A stretch of 64,000 nucleotides of DNA from positions 103,289,577 through 103,353,576 of the forward strand of contig OZ010588.1 of the NCBI GenBank assembly GCA_963932145.1, read 5' to 3'. The notes below the pieces were generated by a model, which saw only the letters and a program-made list of their open reading frames with translations, did not search any database and was not told the origin of the DNA. Below, piece after piece: positions 49,540-62,045 of this stretch. A program made the position numbers and the translations under genes. The DNA comes from Acanthosepion lycidas. Its lineage: Eukaryota > Mollusca > Cephalopoda > Sepiida > Sepiidae. The first letter of the stretch is position 1; every line of letters begins with the position of its first letter.

Positions 49540-51889
49540 AAGTTTTGCGTATTGATGAGGACAATTCATTTTTTTAAAACCTACTCTTAAGTTAAAAGGG
49601 CTCACATACCGCATCAGAGTTTATCCTTAGTTCCAACTATTTTTATTTGTTTGTTCCTCAGCCCGTTTTTTCTAGTCTGGTACGAATAAAAAATTCTAGC
49701 TAGAATTTGATAGAATTCGTTCAAGTTGGCGAGATCTCGTATCTATCTCTTCCTCATAAGTAGATCTCCAACCTTTAGTTCCTTAAATGAAAAGTGCACT
49801 CAATGGAAAGCGTTGTTACAAATACCAACCAATACTGGCATGTTCATTTGCAATTTAGTTTTAGTAATTAGTTATTGTAAGAAGAATCTTCGATAACTAC
49901 CTAATTTCGGAAATTATAGTTTTACACATTTTTTATTTCACTGAAAAACAGAAAATCCACAACACACGCATTCTTGCAAATTTTAAATTACACGAAACGT
50001 CAAGTAACTGAATGTTATTGTTAAAGTTGAAGATCGTGTCACACTAATGAAAGAAAAATTATAATTATCTGTTTTGAAAAATTTGCTTTTTTTTTTTTTA
50101 CCCGAACTTGAATATAATACCGAACTTTGGCAAATAGGGTCAACAACAACTCAAAACTCAGTTGGTAAAATTTAATTAATCTAACAGTTAAAAAAAAGTC
50201 CTAAAAGCAAAAAATGATCTAAAGTCCGTGCAACTTGGTTATTTTTCTCAAAGTCAAAAAACTAATTTTTTTAAGTAATGCGTAAAAACTGTAAGAGATT
50301 TAGTTTAACAAAATTAACAATGATTTGTTTGACTTTAACTTTACATGTCAACCCTTGTTGAAACATTTGAAAGTAAATATAGAATAGATATTTTACTACT
50401 TATTTATTTTGTATGGGACAACCAGTGAAGATTGAACTCGTTACTCACTCACAGTAGTCAACCAGACTAGCCTTCCTAGCCATTACCCCACGCCGAGGCA
50501 CCTTGAATACGACTTGGTAAGTTTTTTTTTTGTCCACTTCCACCACAGCAAAATTGGAATAAATTAAAAGAACTACTTCATAAAGATCAATTTTCATGTG
50601 ATTATAACATAAATAAATAAATAAATAAAAAATATAACAAGAAAACTCAAGAGAAAATAGTTTACAAAATTCTCAGTTAAACAAATAAACTAAACAAAAC
50701 ATCAACCTGGGGGAAAAAGGCATTTCATTGATATTTTCAACATTTTGTCAAAGTAAAAGCGTACACTCTCAAATTCTATAATGCAGTCAAGTGTTTTTTG
50801 ATATATTCGTCAAGTCTGATTCGTATACAAATAAATCGTTACTAAAAAAAAGGGGGGGGGGTACTACAAACAACAACAACAACAATCTCCGAAAATAAAC
50901 AAAGATTTATGACAAGAATTTAATTTTTGTTTATTTCCTAAGATTTCAGTTAGAGAAAGGGAAGATAATATTTTATTATTATTGTTGTTTTGGCACATTT
51001 TTTGAATAATAGAATTTAGAGAGAAAATAGAATTTAGAGAGAAAATAAAATAAATATTTGTATTCCCAACTATTCCCTATAAATTTATTTTGTGTTAAAC
51101 AAGAGTAGTACTGAATAACAGGTGTAACTGCTTCGACACGCACTGACTGACCAAATAAATAAAATAAAAATAGAAAACGTCAACATTTCACTGGATGAAG
51201 AAATTACAAAAATAAAGTCCACAATCATAACAATTCGGTCTTACTCTTCAAATGTACAAGTCTGTTTCATGCAGTTTTTGCACAAAAGATACTCTTCTTG
51301 GCCAATGGCTTTATTTATTTCTTTATCGTTTGGACAGACGCCATCTTAAGTGATAATTATATATTAGAAGTCGTTTTAAATTAAAATGAAGATACTTTAT
51401 CTTTTTTAAAATGAAAAAAAAACAAAAAAAAAAAACGATGCAAACATTTAAGAAAAAACGTACTACTACTAAGAATAACTGCAACATGTTTTTTTCATTT
51501 TTATAATGTCGGCAATAAGATTTTTTTTTCTCTGCGAAATTAGGGATAATTTGCTTTTTTGGTGTTTCAACTAATTCTTATTGCAAAAAAAAGTGAAAAG
51601 AGAAAGATAGGTCTTATTGTTTCTTATATAGAGATACAACAATCAAATCAAATCTACCAATAATACTTACTTATTTTTTACAGTTTATGTGTGTGTGTGT
51701 GCGCGTGCGCATTTAAAGCAAAGAAAAAAATTTTAAACCAAAAGCAAAATATAAATTTGAAATAGCTTTTTCAGAAAACGTTTCAGGAGTTGAGATTAAA
51801 AAAAAAAAAAAAGTAAACAATTTATGTGAATATAGAAAAAAAAAATAAAATCATGGAAACAATCCAACAGAAATATAACATAACAACAA
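49540..51889. other. Non-coding stretch with one tRNA-like unit
   Basis: AT-rich sequence. It includes the tRNA-like unit at 50405-50520, a G-run near 50854, a TTTAGAGAGAAAATAGAA doublet near 51014 and a (GT)n tract near 51687. No coding exon seen. Confidence 0.4.
50405..50520 (-). repeat. tRNA-like SINE head
   Basis: On the minus strand, GTGGGGTAATGGCTAGGAAGG resembles a Pol III A box region, and GAGTTCAATCTTC about 40 bp later resembles a B box. A GGTGCCTCGGC leader precedes it. The cloverleaf is imperfect, so a SINE or decayed tRNA fits better than a tRNA gene. Confidence 0.45.
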
Positions 51890-54158
51890 AGATTCGCTAA
51901 AAAAAAAAAAGAATGAAAAAAAATGCCCCAAACTTAATAAAAAATAGTTTTAATGTCAAAATCTTTATTTTATTAAGACGAAAGACCAAGAGATCTTTTT
52001 TTTTTTTTTTTTTTGGAACATTCTTCCTTGTGCCAGCGGCCGACCATTAATTGAGCATGGGGAATTTTAGCATCTTTATGTGGTGCAATAAAAAGACACT
52101 GATTTGGATATTCTTGCAAAAATGAAATAATTGTCAGATTTCAGTGAAACTTTCAAGAGTTATTCACAAATAAATTATTTTAGAAATGTTTCTTTTTTTA
52201 GAAAATATAAAAATTTTTATTATCTCCTGCTCCCGACACTAACTTGTTTTTAATTTTACTTAATGAAATTTCAAGAAATTCTTTACTGTAGCGCTTACAA
52301 GTCCCGGGAAAATTTAAATCATCAAATTTATTTTTTGTCAAGCAAGATCTTCAGTTACAGAAAATCCGCTCTAAATTGTAAAATGAAAAATGCAGTAAAA
52401 CTAAGACATTATTTAATTAGAAAAGCTTTTAATTGCTTTATGAATAAAAAAATATATATATTATATGAGCACTATTGTCTTAAGAAAAAACATTTTGTTT
52501 TGATGAATACTGAATTTTTACAAGAATTATTTTTATTTTATTAGAGTAATTTATAAACTTTTAAAATTCCATATTCATTTATTTTTTTTAGCAGTCAGGT
52601 GATATTGTTATTAAGTAAAGTAAAAACTATATTTACTATTAGATTGCTTAGAATATTTTCTTAAATTTTTAAGATTACTGTATGAAGGCGTTTACATTTG
52701 TATTCAAGTAATTGTTACAGTTACTCCCTCGTTAGTAAAATAAATTCTAAAACAAGTCCCAAACATAAGTCTAGTGAGAAAGTTGTCAATACCTCATAAA
52801 AACACCCATCTCATGGTTAAAAACCACTTGTCTGCAATATTTTAAACTGAAAATAATATTCGTTTCAAACCTGATTAAACTTTAATATTTAGTTAATATT
52901 CCTCAAATACTTTTTTGAAAAAGTTTTTTAGTAAAAAGAATTTTGTTGTGTTGACAGATTTGTCAATATGAACGATTTGCTTTAACTGATAATAATAATA
53001 ATTTGAAGCTCTTATTTTATTTTTAATTTCAAGCCAATAGATTAAAATTAATATTTCCAATAAGCAAAATACTTTGCTCTATTTCAAAACTAATTTAAAT
53101 TAACTGGAAGGAGGTTTTTTTTTTGCTAAGATAGCTGATTAGAGCCATTTTTTAGTTGTCTTTCATTGAAATGTAATGCTCTTTATTAAAAAAAAATCTT
53201 CCAAAAGTAAAATATACTTTTCTGAAACTTTATTTGAGGAATATTAGCAGATTTAATGTATAATTAATCTGATTTGAAACAAATATTATTTACTTTAAAT
53301 TTAAAATATCGAGAAATACATTTTTTAATACAGTAGTAGCTGTTTGTTTAAGGACAAACATTAGCACATTTATACATACAAAAATTCAAAATTCTTTTAA
53401 AAATATTGATATTTGATGATTTGTACTAAGCTTTTCCATTTATGATTAGTAAATATAGTTTTTACTTAAAGTGTGAATTTAATACAGAATTTTAAAAAAG
53501 ATTTAAAACTTAAATTCTTCTAATTAAAATTTTAAAAAGATGAAAATTCTTGTAAAAATTCAATATTGCTCCAAAAATTTTTTTTTTTTTTTTTTTTACT
53601 TAAGACAATAGTGTCCTTAATATATCTTATTTATAAACGCCATTAAAAGCTTTTTTAATTAAATAATATCAAAGTTTTATTGTATTTTTTATTTTATGAT
53701 TCAGAGTAGATCTTTGGTAAATGGTGCTGGTTTGACATGATTTAAATTCTCCAAGGAGTCCTGCTTTTAACTAATATAAATATGAAGAGGGTGCAACAGA
53801 TGAAAAAAAAAAAAAATAAATAAATAAATAAAAAATAATTTAATTCATTTGTAAATAACACCTTGAAAATTTCATTAAAATCCGACAATTATTTAATATT
53901 TACAAAAAATTTCAAAACAATATCTTTTTTTACTGCAAAAAAGATGCTAAATTTCCCATACTAATCTTTGGCCCACCTACTGACAAGATTTTCAACCAAA
54001 ATTTCAAGTATGCTAGAAAGTATTAAAAAAAAATGTAATAAAAAATACTTTGATTTTTGCTTGTAATAATATTTTGATCATAAAACTTTGTTTTTATCAA
54101 GTTTGGGAACATTTTCATCATGGTTTATTCTTTTTTTAGTGAATTTTGGAGGTTCCTA
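51890..54158. mobile_element. MITE-family sequences in fold-back (head-to-head) arrangement
   Basis: The arm at about 51920-52560 and the arm at about 53480-54100 are inverted copies of each other. Both contain the AGAAAAGCTTTTAATTGC-type and CACTATTGTCTTAAG blocks, in opposite orientation. The right end reads GGAGGTTCCTA (54148-54158), close to the family's terminal repeat; the left terminal repeat is lost after a TTCGCTAAAA string near 51892. The middle carries blocks also found at 55980-56060. It could be one element with long arms or two members inserted head to head. Confidence 0.55.
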
Positions 54159-54745
54159 ATTTTAAACCTATCACATTGCTTTTCTTTTGAGGTACATATA
54201 TAATTTCACTGTCCACAGAGATAACATAAAATATTAATATTTGAGAACATTCAGAATACTTTGAGTAAATCTCCTTGACTATTTTAAAATTATTTTTATG
54301 GAATGAACAAGAGCTTTTTGGTGTTTTATGATTAAAAAAAATAATAATATAAGCATTCATTACACTTATGTGCTGAGAATGTCATAACAAAGAGAAATAC
54401 ATTTCACTAAGGAAAATGTATTCCTCTTTTTATGATACTATCAACAGCCGTTCTATGGCATAACTCCATCTTCTAACAATTATCTATTTGGCTATTTTCT
54501 TCAGTTAGGACAATCTTACTTTTAACAGTGTATTTATGGCATGGCAACAAGTAAAAAAACAAAGAAAAAAAAAAAAAAAAAAAGTGAATAAGGTAACTTA
54601 TCTTTCTTAACTAGCACACTGATACGGACATTGTCTATAAAACTCTTTTGACAGGCATCAAAGTGTAGTATCTGTTCTCTTCATTTTAGATGTATGTGTA
54701 TGGTCTCCCCTCCTATAAAAAAAGATCTGCCTCAGTGGTGGTGGT

Positions 54746-54786
<41 letters not shown>

Positions 54787-55920
54787 AGGGCAGGTAAATA
54801 AAAATCATCAGTTGAAAAACACTTTCCTACTCTACACATCTATCTATATAGTTTGTAAAGCCTTAAACCTGACAATGAATCTACATGTCAAGGAACAATG
54901 AAAGACCCACAATTTTCTTCATATTAGACTATCTATATATAAACAAGAGAAATGTAACAAATGTACATTATCAAGTAACATTTCTCTCTTCACATATGGG
55001 TATGATGAAATAGGTCTATCAAAAATCAATAGCTCCTTTAAAACAAATTTAACGATAATATATTTACTTGTATGTTCAAATAAATATTCACATCTGCTGG
55101 TACTAATTCTTGTATTTTTTTTTTATAAGCATTTCACCCAAGCAAGGCTGGAAGCTACTAGCACACAAGGGGTTACATAGGATTTGGAGTGAGAGCAGAT
55201 AGGAGTGATAGACAAAAGTATGAAGAGAAAGATAGTGGATAGTTCAAGGCAACTAGAGATGTCTGTTGACATTACATTTGAATAGTTGGAGATTATAGCT
55301 ATCAGGGAAACGGGAAAAGGGAAGGGAGTTCCACAGGCAAGCGGTGTGAGATATGAAGCTATTGGAGTAGAAGAAACATGAAACATTAATTCCACATTTA
55401 TCATCACAACAACAATGAACAGAGAACTGTCTCTATCCATACACTACTAATCTACTGAAAAAGAAAAAGGCTACTTTTTGTTTCTGACAGGAATGTTGAC
55501 AAATGCAGCCATAGCTGGTAAACATTATCTTGGACTTGATAACTACTTTAGACAGAAAGCTGTCATGTAAAAAATAAACAAAAACAAAAATGGAAGTGCA
55601 TTTGCCAGATTGCAACCCCCCTTCTTACCGATTGATTCATAAACAAAAAATCAATTGGTAGAATAATGAAAACTACAATAGATTTTCTTTCAACTTATTT
55701 CACATGGAGGTCTATAGAATCTGAAAAGGTTTTGCTATGCCAGCGCGTTCTGTTACATAGTCTTTGAAACAAAACAAACAAAAAAAAAAAAAAAAAATTC
55801 TGTTGTCACTACTGAAGCCTTTACTCATTTAAAAATATTCTTATTTATTTAAGCTTTTCCTGCATATATCACTACCAAATTGTTTCTTCATAGCCAAACT
55901 GATTTACTAAACTTTCAAAG
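54159..55920. other. Non-coding stretch with (GT)n tract
   Basis: Contains a (GGT)n(GT)n tract at 54737-54783 and a small hairpin near 54386-54430. The 55123-55440 stretch is less AT-rich and open on the minus strand, but its product is not recognisable and its composition does not look coding. Confidence 0.4.
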
Positions 55921-57385
55921 AAAAGTGATACCTAAAGTTTAAAATGCATTTAAAAAAAATGAAAAATGTTTCTTACAGCTTTTATTTAAGTTTTAATTTC
56001 AAGCCAATAGATTAAATTTAATATTTTTAATAAGCAAAATACTTTGCTATATTTCAAACTGAATTTAAATTGATTCAAATTATTATTTTTTTATCAGTAA
56101 AAACACTAAAACCGTCCATACTGACAAATCTGTTAACATAATCCTTTTTATTAAAAAAATCTTAGTTTAAAATATTGTAGAAAAGGAATTTTTTAACATG
56201 GAGTTGGGTGTTTTTATGCAGTGTTGACAACACTTTCATTAAATTTATGTTCATAATTTTTTCTAAGGTGAATATAACATTAACAATTACATAACCACCT
56301 TTTTTATATAATTTTTTTTTACAACCCAGTAATCTGAAAAATTTAAGTAAATATTCTAAGCAAACTAATGTTATTGAATTTTAGGTACTTCAGCTTTATA
56401 GTCTAACTTATGAAAACACCTGTCAATGAAATGTTGAAAATTATCAATAAATTTTAAATTTATTCTAGTTACTGCTCTCATTTTTTTGATAATGTCGTGT
56501 TTAGACGCATGTATTTTTCCAAAAATCAACACATTTATACACATATAAAATAATTCCAGCATTCTTTTTAAAACAGTTCAATTATAGTGAGCTTTTCTAT
56601 TCATGATTAATAAATAAAGTCTTAATTTAATAGCAATATCACTTAACTGCTACAAATAAATATATAATTTTAAAAGATTTCAAACTTATTCTAATTAGAG
56701 AAAAGAAAAATGAAAACAATTCTTTTAAAAATTCATTATTCATCAAAAGTTTTTTCTTAAGACAATCATGTCCATAATATATTTTATTAATGAATCTTTT
56801 CTGAATAAAGGTCTTCATTTTATTGCATTTTATGATTCAGAGCAGATTTTCTTTAACATGGGGTCCTGCTTGACAAGAAAGAAAATCAAAATAATTTGAT
56901 GATTTAAATTCTTATAACTAATATAAACATTAAGGGCTACAAAAAAGAATTTCCCGAAATTTCATGGCTAGTAGCAGATGTAAAAAAAAAAAAAAAAATT
57001 GTACTAAGATTTTCTAAAAATAGAAACATTTAAAAAAAAAATAATTTAATTCATTTGTAAATAAGTCCTAAAAGTTTAATTAAAATCTGACTATTCTATG
57101 ATTTTTGCAAGAATTTCCAAATCGGTGTGCTTTGCAACATAAAAAGATGCTAAAATTTCCCAGACTAATTTATGGTCATATGCTGACATAAGGAAAATAA
57201 TTTTTAATTAAAATTTTGATGGTTCTAAAAAGGGTCAAAAAATATTATTGAATAATCAATATCCTTTGGTCTATCCTCTTAATAAATACAAAGATTCTGA
57301 CAATAAAACTAAAACATTGTTTTTATTAAATTTGGGATAATTTTTTTTATTCATGCATGTACATTTTTAGCAATGAGAGGTATCT
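55921..57385. mobile_element. MITE-family member, ends decayed
   Basis: It opens with GATACCTAAAGTTTAAAATG, matching the left interior of the 9420-10419 member, and closes with TTTTTAGCAATGAGAGGTATC, a degenerate form of the family's right end. Interior blocks are shared with 51890-54158. No intact terminal repeat or target duplication can be shown. Confidence 0.5.
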
Positions 57386-58239
57386 GCTGTAACTCTAAGT
57401 ACTAGTAAAATAGTCAACCACTAACTACAAAATCTTTGGCCAACAAAACTTAATTTGTATAAAATGAATAGAAAGGTTTTGTTTCCAACTGTCCCTGACA
57501 AAAACTAATGTACATAATTTTATGGACACTAGGTGGCCACATTGATCAGCATTGAAGCAAGGTGAAACCGGTTTGTCACTATGTTAAAAATGTGAATAAA
57601 ACAGACTGATTTTTTTCTTTTCTCCAACATTGTTCATACATTCAAATATTCTTTACTTTTTCCTATCAGCTCTTAGATGAACACAAGAAATTGACATTAT
57701 TTCAATTCATCAAGAGTCAGAATGTTTACACTCCTGCTAGTGTTCAGAGATTTCAACATTTATTTACATCTTGACAAAAGAAAATGTGATGTGTATTGGG
57801 GGTCACCATATTTAAATTGATATATAAGAGATGACCTTCCAAATTTTAATGCAATGGGGATGTATAGTCTCAGAGTTGGAATCACCAGGACCTTACTTCA
57901 TTTATACCTGAAAATGAAACAAATGCAAATCGGCCTTGTTTTTTTTGTTTTTTTTTGTTTAAATTTGAATTTTTGAGATTAAGACTTATCATCATTACCA
58001 TACAATGCTTTACTTGAAATATCTGGATCTTGATTTTCATATTTCAGCCATTGTAGGTTCTATGACATACCTGAAGAAGGCCAAAAAATACAACCACATA
58101 ATGTTGTGGTTATAACCACCAAGATGAGGATATTAATCAAGGTAAATCAGTGTATAGTATCAATCAGCCAATATACTCATAAACAGCATGTAAGCAAAAA
58201 CAAGATTGGGTTTCAAATATTTTAACTACAGGGTGCAGC
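57386..58239. other. Non-coding stretch
   Basis: AT-rich with a T-rich run near 57940-57960 and a small ACAACCACATAATGTTGTGGTTATA inverted repeat region near 58090-58115. No coding exon seen. Confidence 0.35.
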
Positions 58240-58327
58240 AGAAATACCTCCCACATAATTATAAGACATTAACTCTATGAAGACACCATTACCACAAATG
58301 ACTTACCATTATGTGGGAGGTATTTCT
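58240..58327. mobile_element. Tiny palindromic MITE-like unit (88 bp)
   Basis: Perfect 20-bp terminal inverted repeats, AGAAATACCTCCCACATAAT at 58240-58259 and its complement at 58308-58327, enclose about 48 bp whose inner flanks also pair weakly. The layout is that of a very short MITE or hairpin. No clear target duplication is seen. Confidence 0.6.
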
Positions 58328-58915
58328 AACAGTAGCTATTCATTTCTCTATCAACCATTGTGGCAGTTTAGTGACAAGACACTTTGCCAAAACATTCCAC
58401 ATATAAATGTTCTTTCTTCTTTAAGGTCATTAGCACAAAGTAACAAATTCAGCTGGAATTTTGGATTTTCAATTTGACACAGAAAAAAAACAAATTTGAA
58501 TGCAGTTTTCACAATTACTGAGAAATCTAAAATATCAATTGTACAAAGCAGGCAAGAAAATATCAATAAAATTTGTTAAATTTAGCTGTGTAGAACCACA
58601 AGAGAAAACTTAATATCAAATTCTTTGTAAAAAAAAAAAAAAAAAAAAAAGCATAAAATTTTACTTCATAAAATTCAAAATACGTCACTATAGGCAAACA
58701 AGCCAAACTTTTTCATGTCATAAAATTAACAAAGAAATCGGAGGTTTTAATAATATATAAAATGAATTGATTTTTTTTTTAATCACAAGGAACATCTTAC
58801 TTGAGAAAATACTTTTGATATTAATAAAAAGTATTTTGAAACTTCAGTGTTAAGATCAAAAGTTGTATCACTTTTATAAAAAATAAGCAAGTAAACACAA
58901 AAATAATTAACTTAC

Positions 58916-59904
58916 CACAATACTACAAGCATCTGTGATCTTTGTGCTTTTGTTTTTTTGGACAAGATTTTGGTTCTGGTTGTAGCTAACATCGCCTCTT
59001 ATAATGCTGGCTTCTTGGGTTGCTATCTTAAGCATACGTTCCAAACTATGGATTCCCAAATTACAGTTTTTATAAAACTGCTGGTCTTCAGGAAGACGAT
59101 TTTGCTTGATGGACAAATAAAATGGGGAGGTTGGCAAGCAAGTACTTTTTGGACGATGCCGAGCAAACTCCTTATAGTAATAGATAGGGCAACGTTGTTG
59201 ATGCTCAGAGTTCGGCCAAATTCTGGTCATCGTTTTTTGAGTTTTTCCAGCATTACTTACTGGAGACTTTTTCTTGCAGACTCTTTCATTAAATACTAAA
59301 CACTCATCTTGTTGACCCTCATGCAGTAACTGAATATCACCCCAACAGAGTTGATATGCCTCCTGGTTGCATTTGATTCCAAATAGTTTCCAGTTGAAAA
59401 ACCACACAGTCCTCTGCAAGGAAACAGGATCATTAACACTTCCCAGAACGCCGCAAGACCACATTTTCTCCTCTTCTTGCACAGTTAGTTTAGGGGCAGA
59501 GTTTGGTTTGTTACCTTTACCCATTTCTCTCAGTTCTATTTTCCTTTCCAAAAGAACTGACCTGCAACCACTAAAGACAGAATCAAGGAGAATATTATGT
59601 CTATAGTGTTTATAACGTAAGTATCGCTCTATCGAATGCTGGAATGATTTCAGACTCTGTGGTTCAAAATCTGTCCCATCAAATTTCTTTGCTGTTCGAA
59701 AAAATAGTCCAAGAAGTCTATCCAGAGCTACTGGAGGAATTTTTTCAAGAGGCCTCGTCTCGCCCACTTCATAAAAAAACATCCTAATTCTCTTGATGCT
59801 AGACATGGTTTTCCGAAGAGTGTGCTCATTTTTGCTTAGGGATCTCTCAGGTTTAGTTCTGGGTCTCTCCATTCTGTCTTTATCTTTCACTGCTATTAAA
59901 TAAT
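58916..59904 (-). CDS. Crypton-derived DUF3504 protein, second gene (internal exon)
   Basis: An exon of 989 bases with both splice signals visible: a pyrimidine-rich acceptor ending TTGTCAG before 59904, and a GTG|GTAAGT donor after 58916. It is entered in phase 1 and left in phase 0. The roughly 330 residues form one core-binding-like half (KTMSSIKRIRMFF, DRLLGLFFR, FQHSIERYLR) and one catalytic-like half (LQRTVWFFNWKLFGIK, CPIYYYKEFARHRP, TSPFYLSIK, LGIHSLERMLK). It is clearly paralogous to 46419-48509 but has a single N-terminal module and lacks the low-complexity leader. No recombinase catalytic residues remain. An upstream coding exon must exist, probably within 60-61.5 kb, but I could not settle which. 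It is likely a nuclear, domesticated protein of the ZMYM/QRICH1/KIAA1958 type. Confidence 0.88.
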
Positions 59905-61560
59905 CTGACAATCAAATAAAAACAGTGTCAACAGACAAAATAATAATCTGTTTGAAAAACTCAGAATTTGAGCTGGTCCTTGCCACTGTAGAAAGATATT
60001 CACTCGGTGTCAAAGTTAATCTTAGGCCTAAATGTTTTTATCTTTGTGTAGAGATTAGCAAGGTCATCTCTCACAAATTCAATAGCTTAATGAGTTCTTT
60101 GTTTCTCATTAGGTGCTCCTGTTTTTAACCTTGTGCCAAATTAAGTATTTTTATAATTAGATATATTTAAAAACAAATTCTGATTTGAATCAATATAAGG
60201 AACTTAAATATAAAATAGTTTTAAATAATTTAAAAAAATATCCATTCCAAATATTTTTGTTTATGTCTGTGTTTAGGCTAAGAGAAAATAATTTCTATCA
60301 ACTGAAAAATGAAAATAAATGTATAAAGAAAACTTACAGAAAAATAAATGACTCACAATGTGTGTGTTTTTTGTTTTGTTTTTCAAAGGTTTACTCAACT
60401 GTTAATCAATTTCCAAACCTATTCAATTAACCTCATCATAATGCTATGACTGCATCTATTGTTTCTTTCTTCCTAATAAAATCCTGTTTCCGTGTAGAGA
60501 GAAAAAAAGGAAAGGAAAAAAAAGTTTAATTTTATGAGTATTCATTCCTGTGTCGTCCATTAAGAACTATATTGAATAAAGGGAGACCTTTAAAAAAAAT
60601 TATGTTTATTTTAGAAATAAAGAAAACCCTATTAAATATGGAATTATAAAACATTAAAAATAAAAGGGAAAATCTTTTTAAATACCAATAATTTAAAATT
60701 ATACACTGTCATTAATTAGAATTATTTGAACTCGTTATTATCGTAAAGAAAAGAAAGCATTTTTTATAGTTAAAAACGCCTTCTGTACATCTAACGATGT
60801 TCAACCTGGTTATTCTACTCGAGGTTTCATAACACACAAGAAATTTCCATCCTTGATGGCGGCGAGCTTCATTCCTTTCTCCAGCCATATGAGCCTTTCT
60901 TTTCCTTACTCTCCTATTTAGAGCGAAGTCTGAGGGTGGCAATGGGCGTTAATCCGTTTCTGTTTCCAACAACCCATCATCCCCACCCAGATATATATAT
61001 TCAAGAACTGATTCGCGCCAACTTGAGACGACTATAAAAACTCCCTACACACACGCAGGTTTCTTTATCATACTACTACTAGCAGCTTATGAACAATAAT
61101 GTGTTTGTTTTTAAACAATATATATTTGTTTATGAATTATGTTATTATTATTAATAATATGTACGCACTCAGAATAATTATTATTGTCCAACACTACCAC
61201 TGACATACATCAGAAATTGATATCTCTGACAAACTGGCGCACACACATACACAAGAAAGCTTAGCAAGTCTTCAGAAGCAAGAAAGGAGGGGAGACTTGT
61301 ATGCCCTTGTTATCATACAGCCAAGTTATTCCACTACTGGCTTAGCGACGAGAGAGAGAGAGAGATTAGGCAGACAGGCACAAGAAGACAGAGTGGGCAC
61401 CAGAGAAACTATTCAGACCTAACAGTGGAACAGCAGCAGGAGGAGTAACCCAACCAGCCGGTCTCCGTAGCAACCTGACCTTCATTCGCAACAGCAATCC
61501 CCCACCATTTACCTTTCAACGTACAATAGTCATCATACAACATAACGGATGTTAAAATAA
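59905..61560. promoter_or_regulatory. Upstream region of the second DUF3504 gene
   Basis: The stretch from about 60840 to 61500 is the least AT-rich non-coding DNA in the right third of the window and is the natural place for a first exon and promoter. A minus-strand open frame (60942-60712) with a basic MPPSDFALNRRVRKRK start lies there, but no donor with the phase-1 ending required by the exon at 59904 is obvious. A near X-box lies at 61461-61474 and a (GA)n tract near 61351-61365. Confidence 0.4.
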
Positions 61561-61934
61561 AGCTTCTATAACACGTACTTATGGGCGAATAATAATGAAG
61601 TGCGTGTGTTTAATTAAAAAGAAAAAGGGACGAAATGGAGAACAAGTCAGCTGAATAGAATCAATACCTCAATAATCAGTGAATAATACTACTTCACCAT
61701 TACACTTTTTAGTTCATTTGTGCCTTGACGACCACTTCTCCCCTCCCCAGCCCACTCCTGAAGACAAGGGCTGTTTGGTGAATGAAACCGAAATGCCTAT
61801 CATTTTGGGTTGATGGAAATCTGTCAATATGCAGCAATTTTAGATGTTCAATATGGGGAACGTTCATTTTATTGCGGTCAGTCATGTACGGTGTCTTTTT
61901 CTTAAGGTCATTTTTACTAAGAAGTGTAACTTAG

Positions 61935-62045
61935 ATGTGGCACAAGGCCGCAAGTACCGAACACCCAATGTCATTGGGCCAATGAGAATCAAACTCGCTA
62001 ATCCAGTCATATTTGATCTAGCAATAGAAGCTTGCTAACCATTTA
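61935..62045 (-). repeat. tRNA-like SINE head
   Basis: On the minus strand AATGGTTAGCAAGC resembles an A box, and GCGAGTTTGATTCTC about 38 bp later resembles a B box. The A-box half is nearly the same as in the unit at 15940-16012, suggesting one family. Confidence 0.5.

Noticed and set aside
55123-55440. Minus-strand open frame of 105 codons
   Set aside because: The translation is hydrophobic and unrecognisable; the DNA looks like an old repeat and not coding sequence.
60712-60942. Possible first exon of the second DUF3504 gene
   Set aside because: The basic N-terminus and the position are attractive, but I could not find a donor leaving one base, as the exon at 59904 needs.
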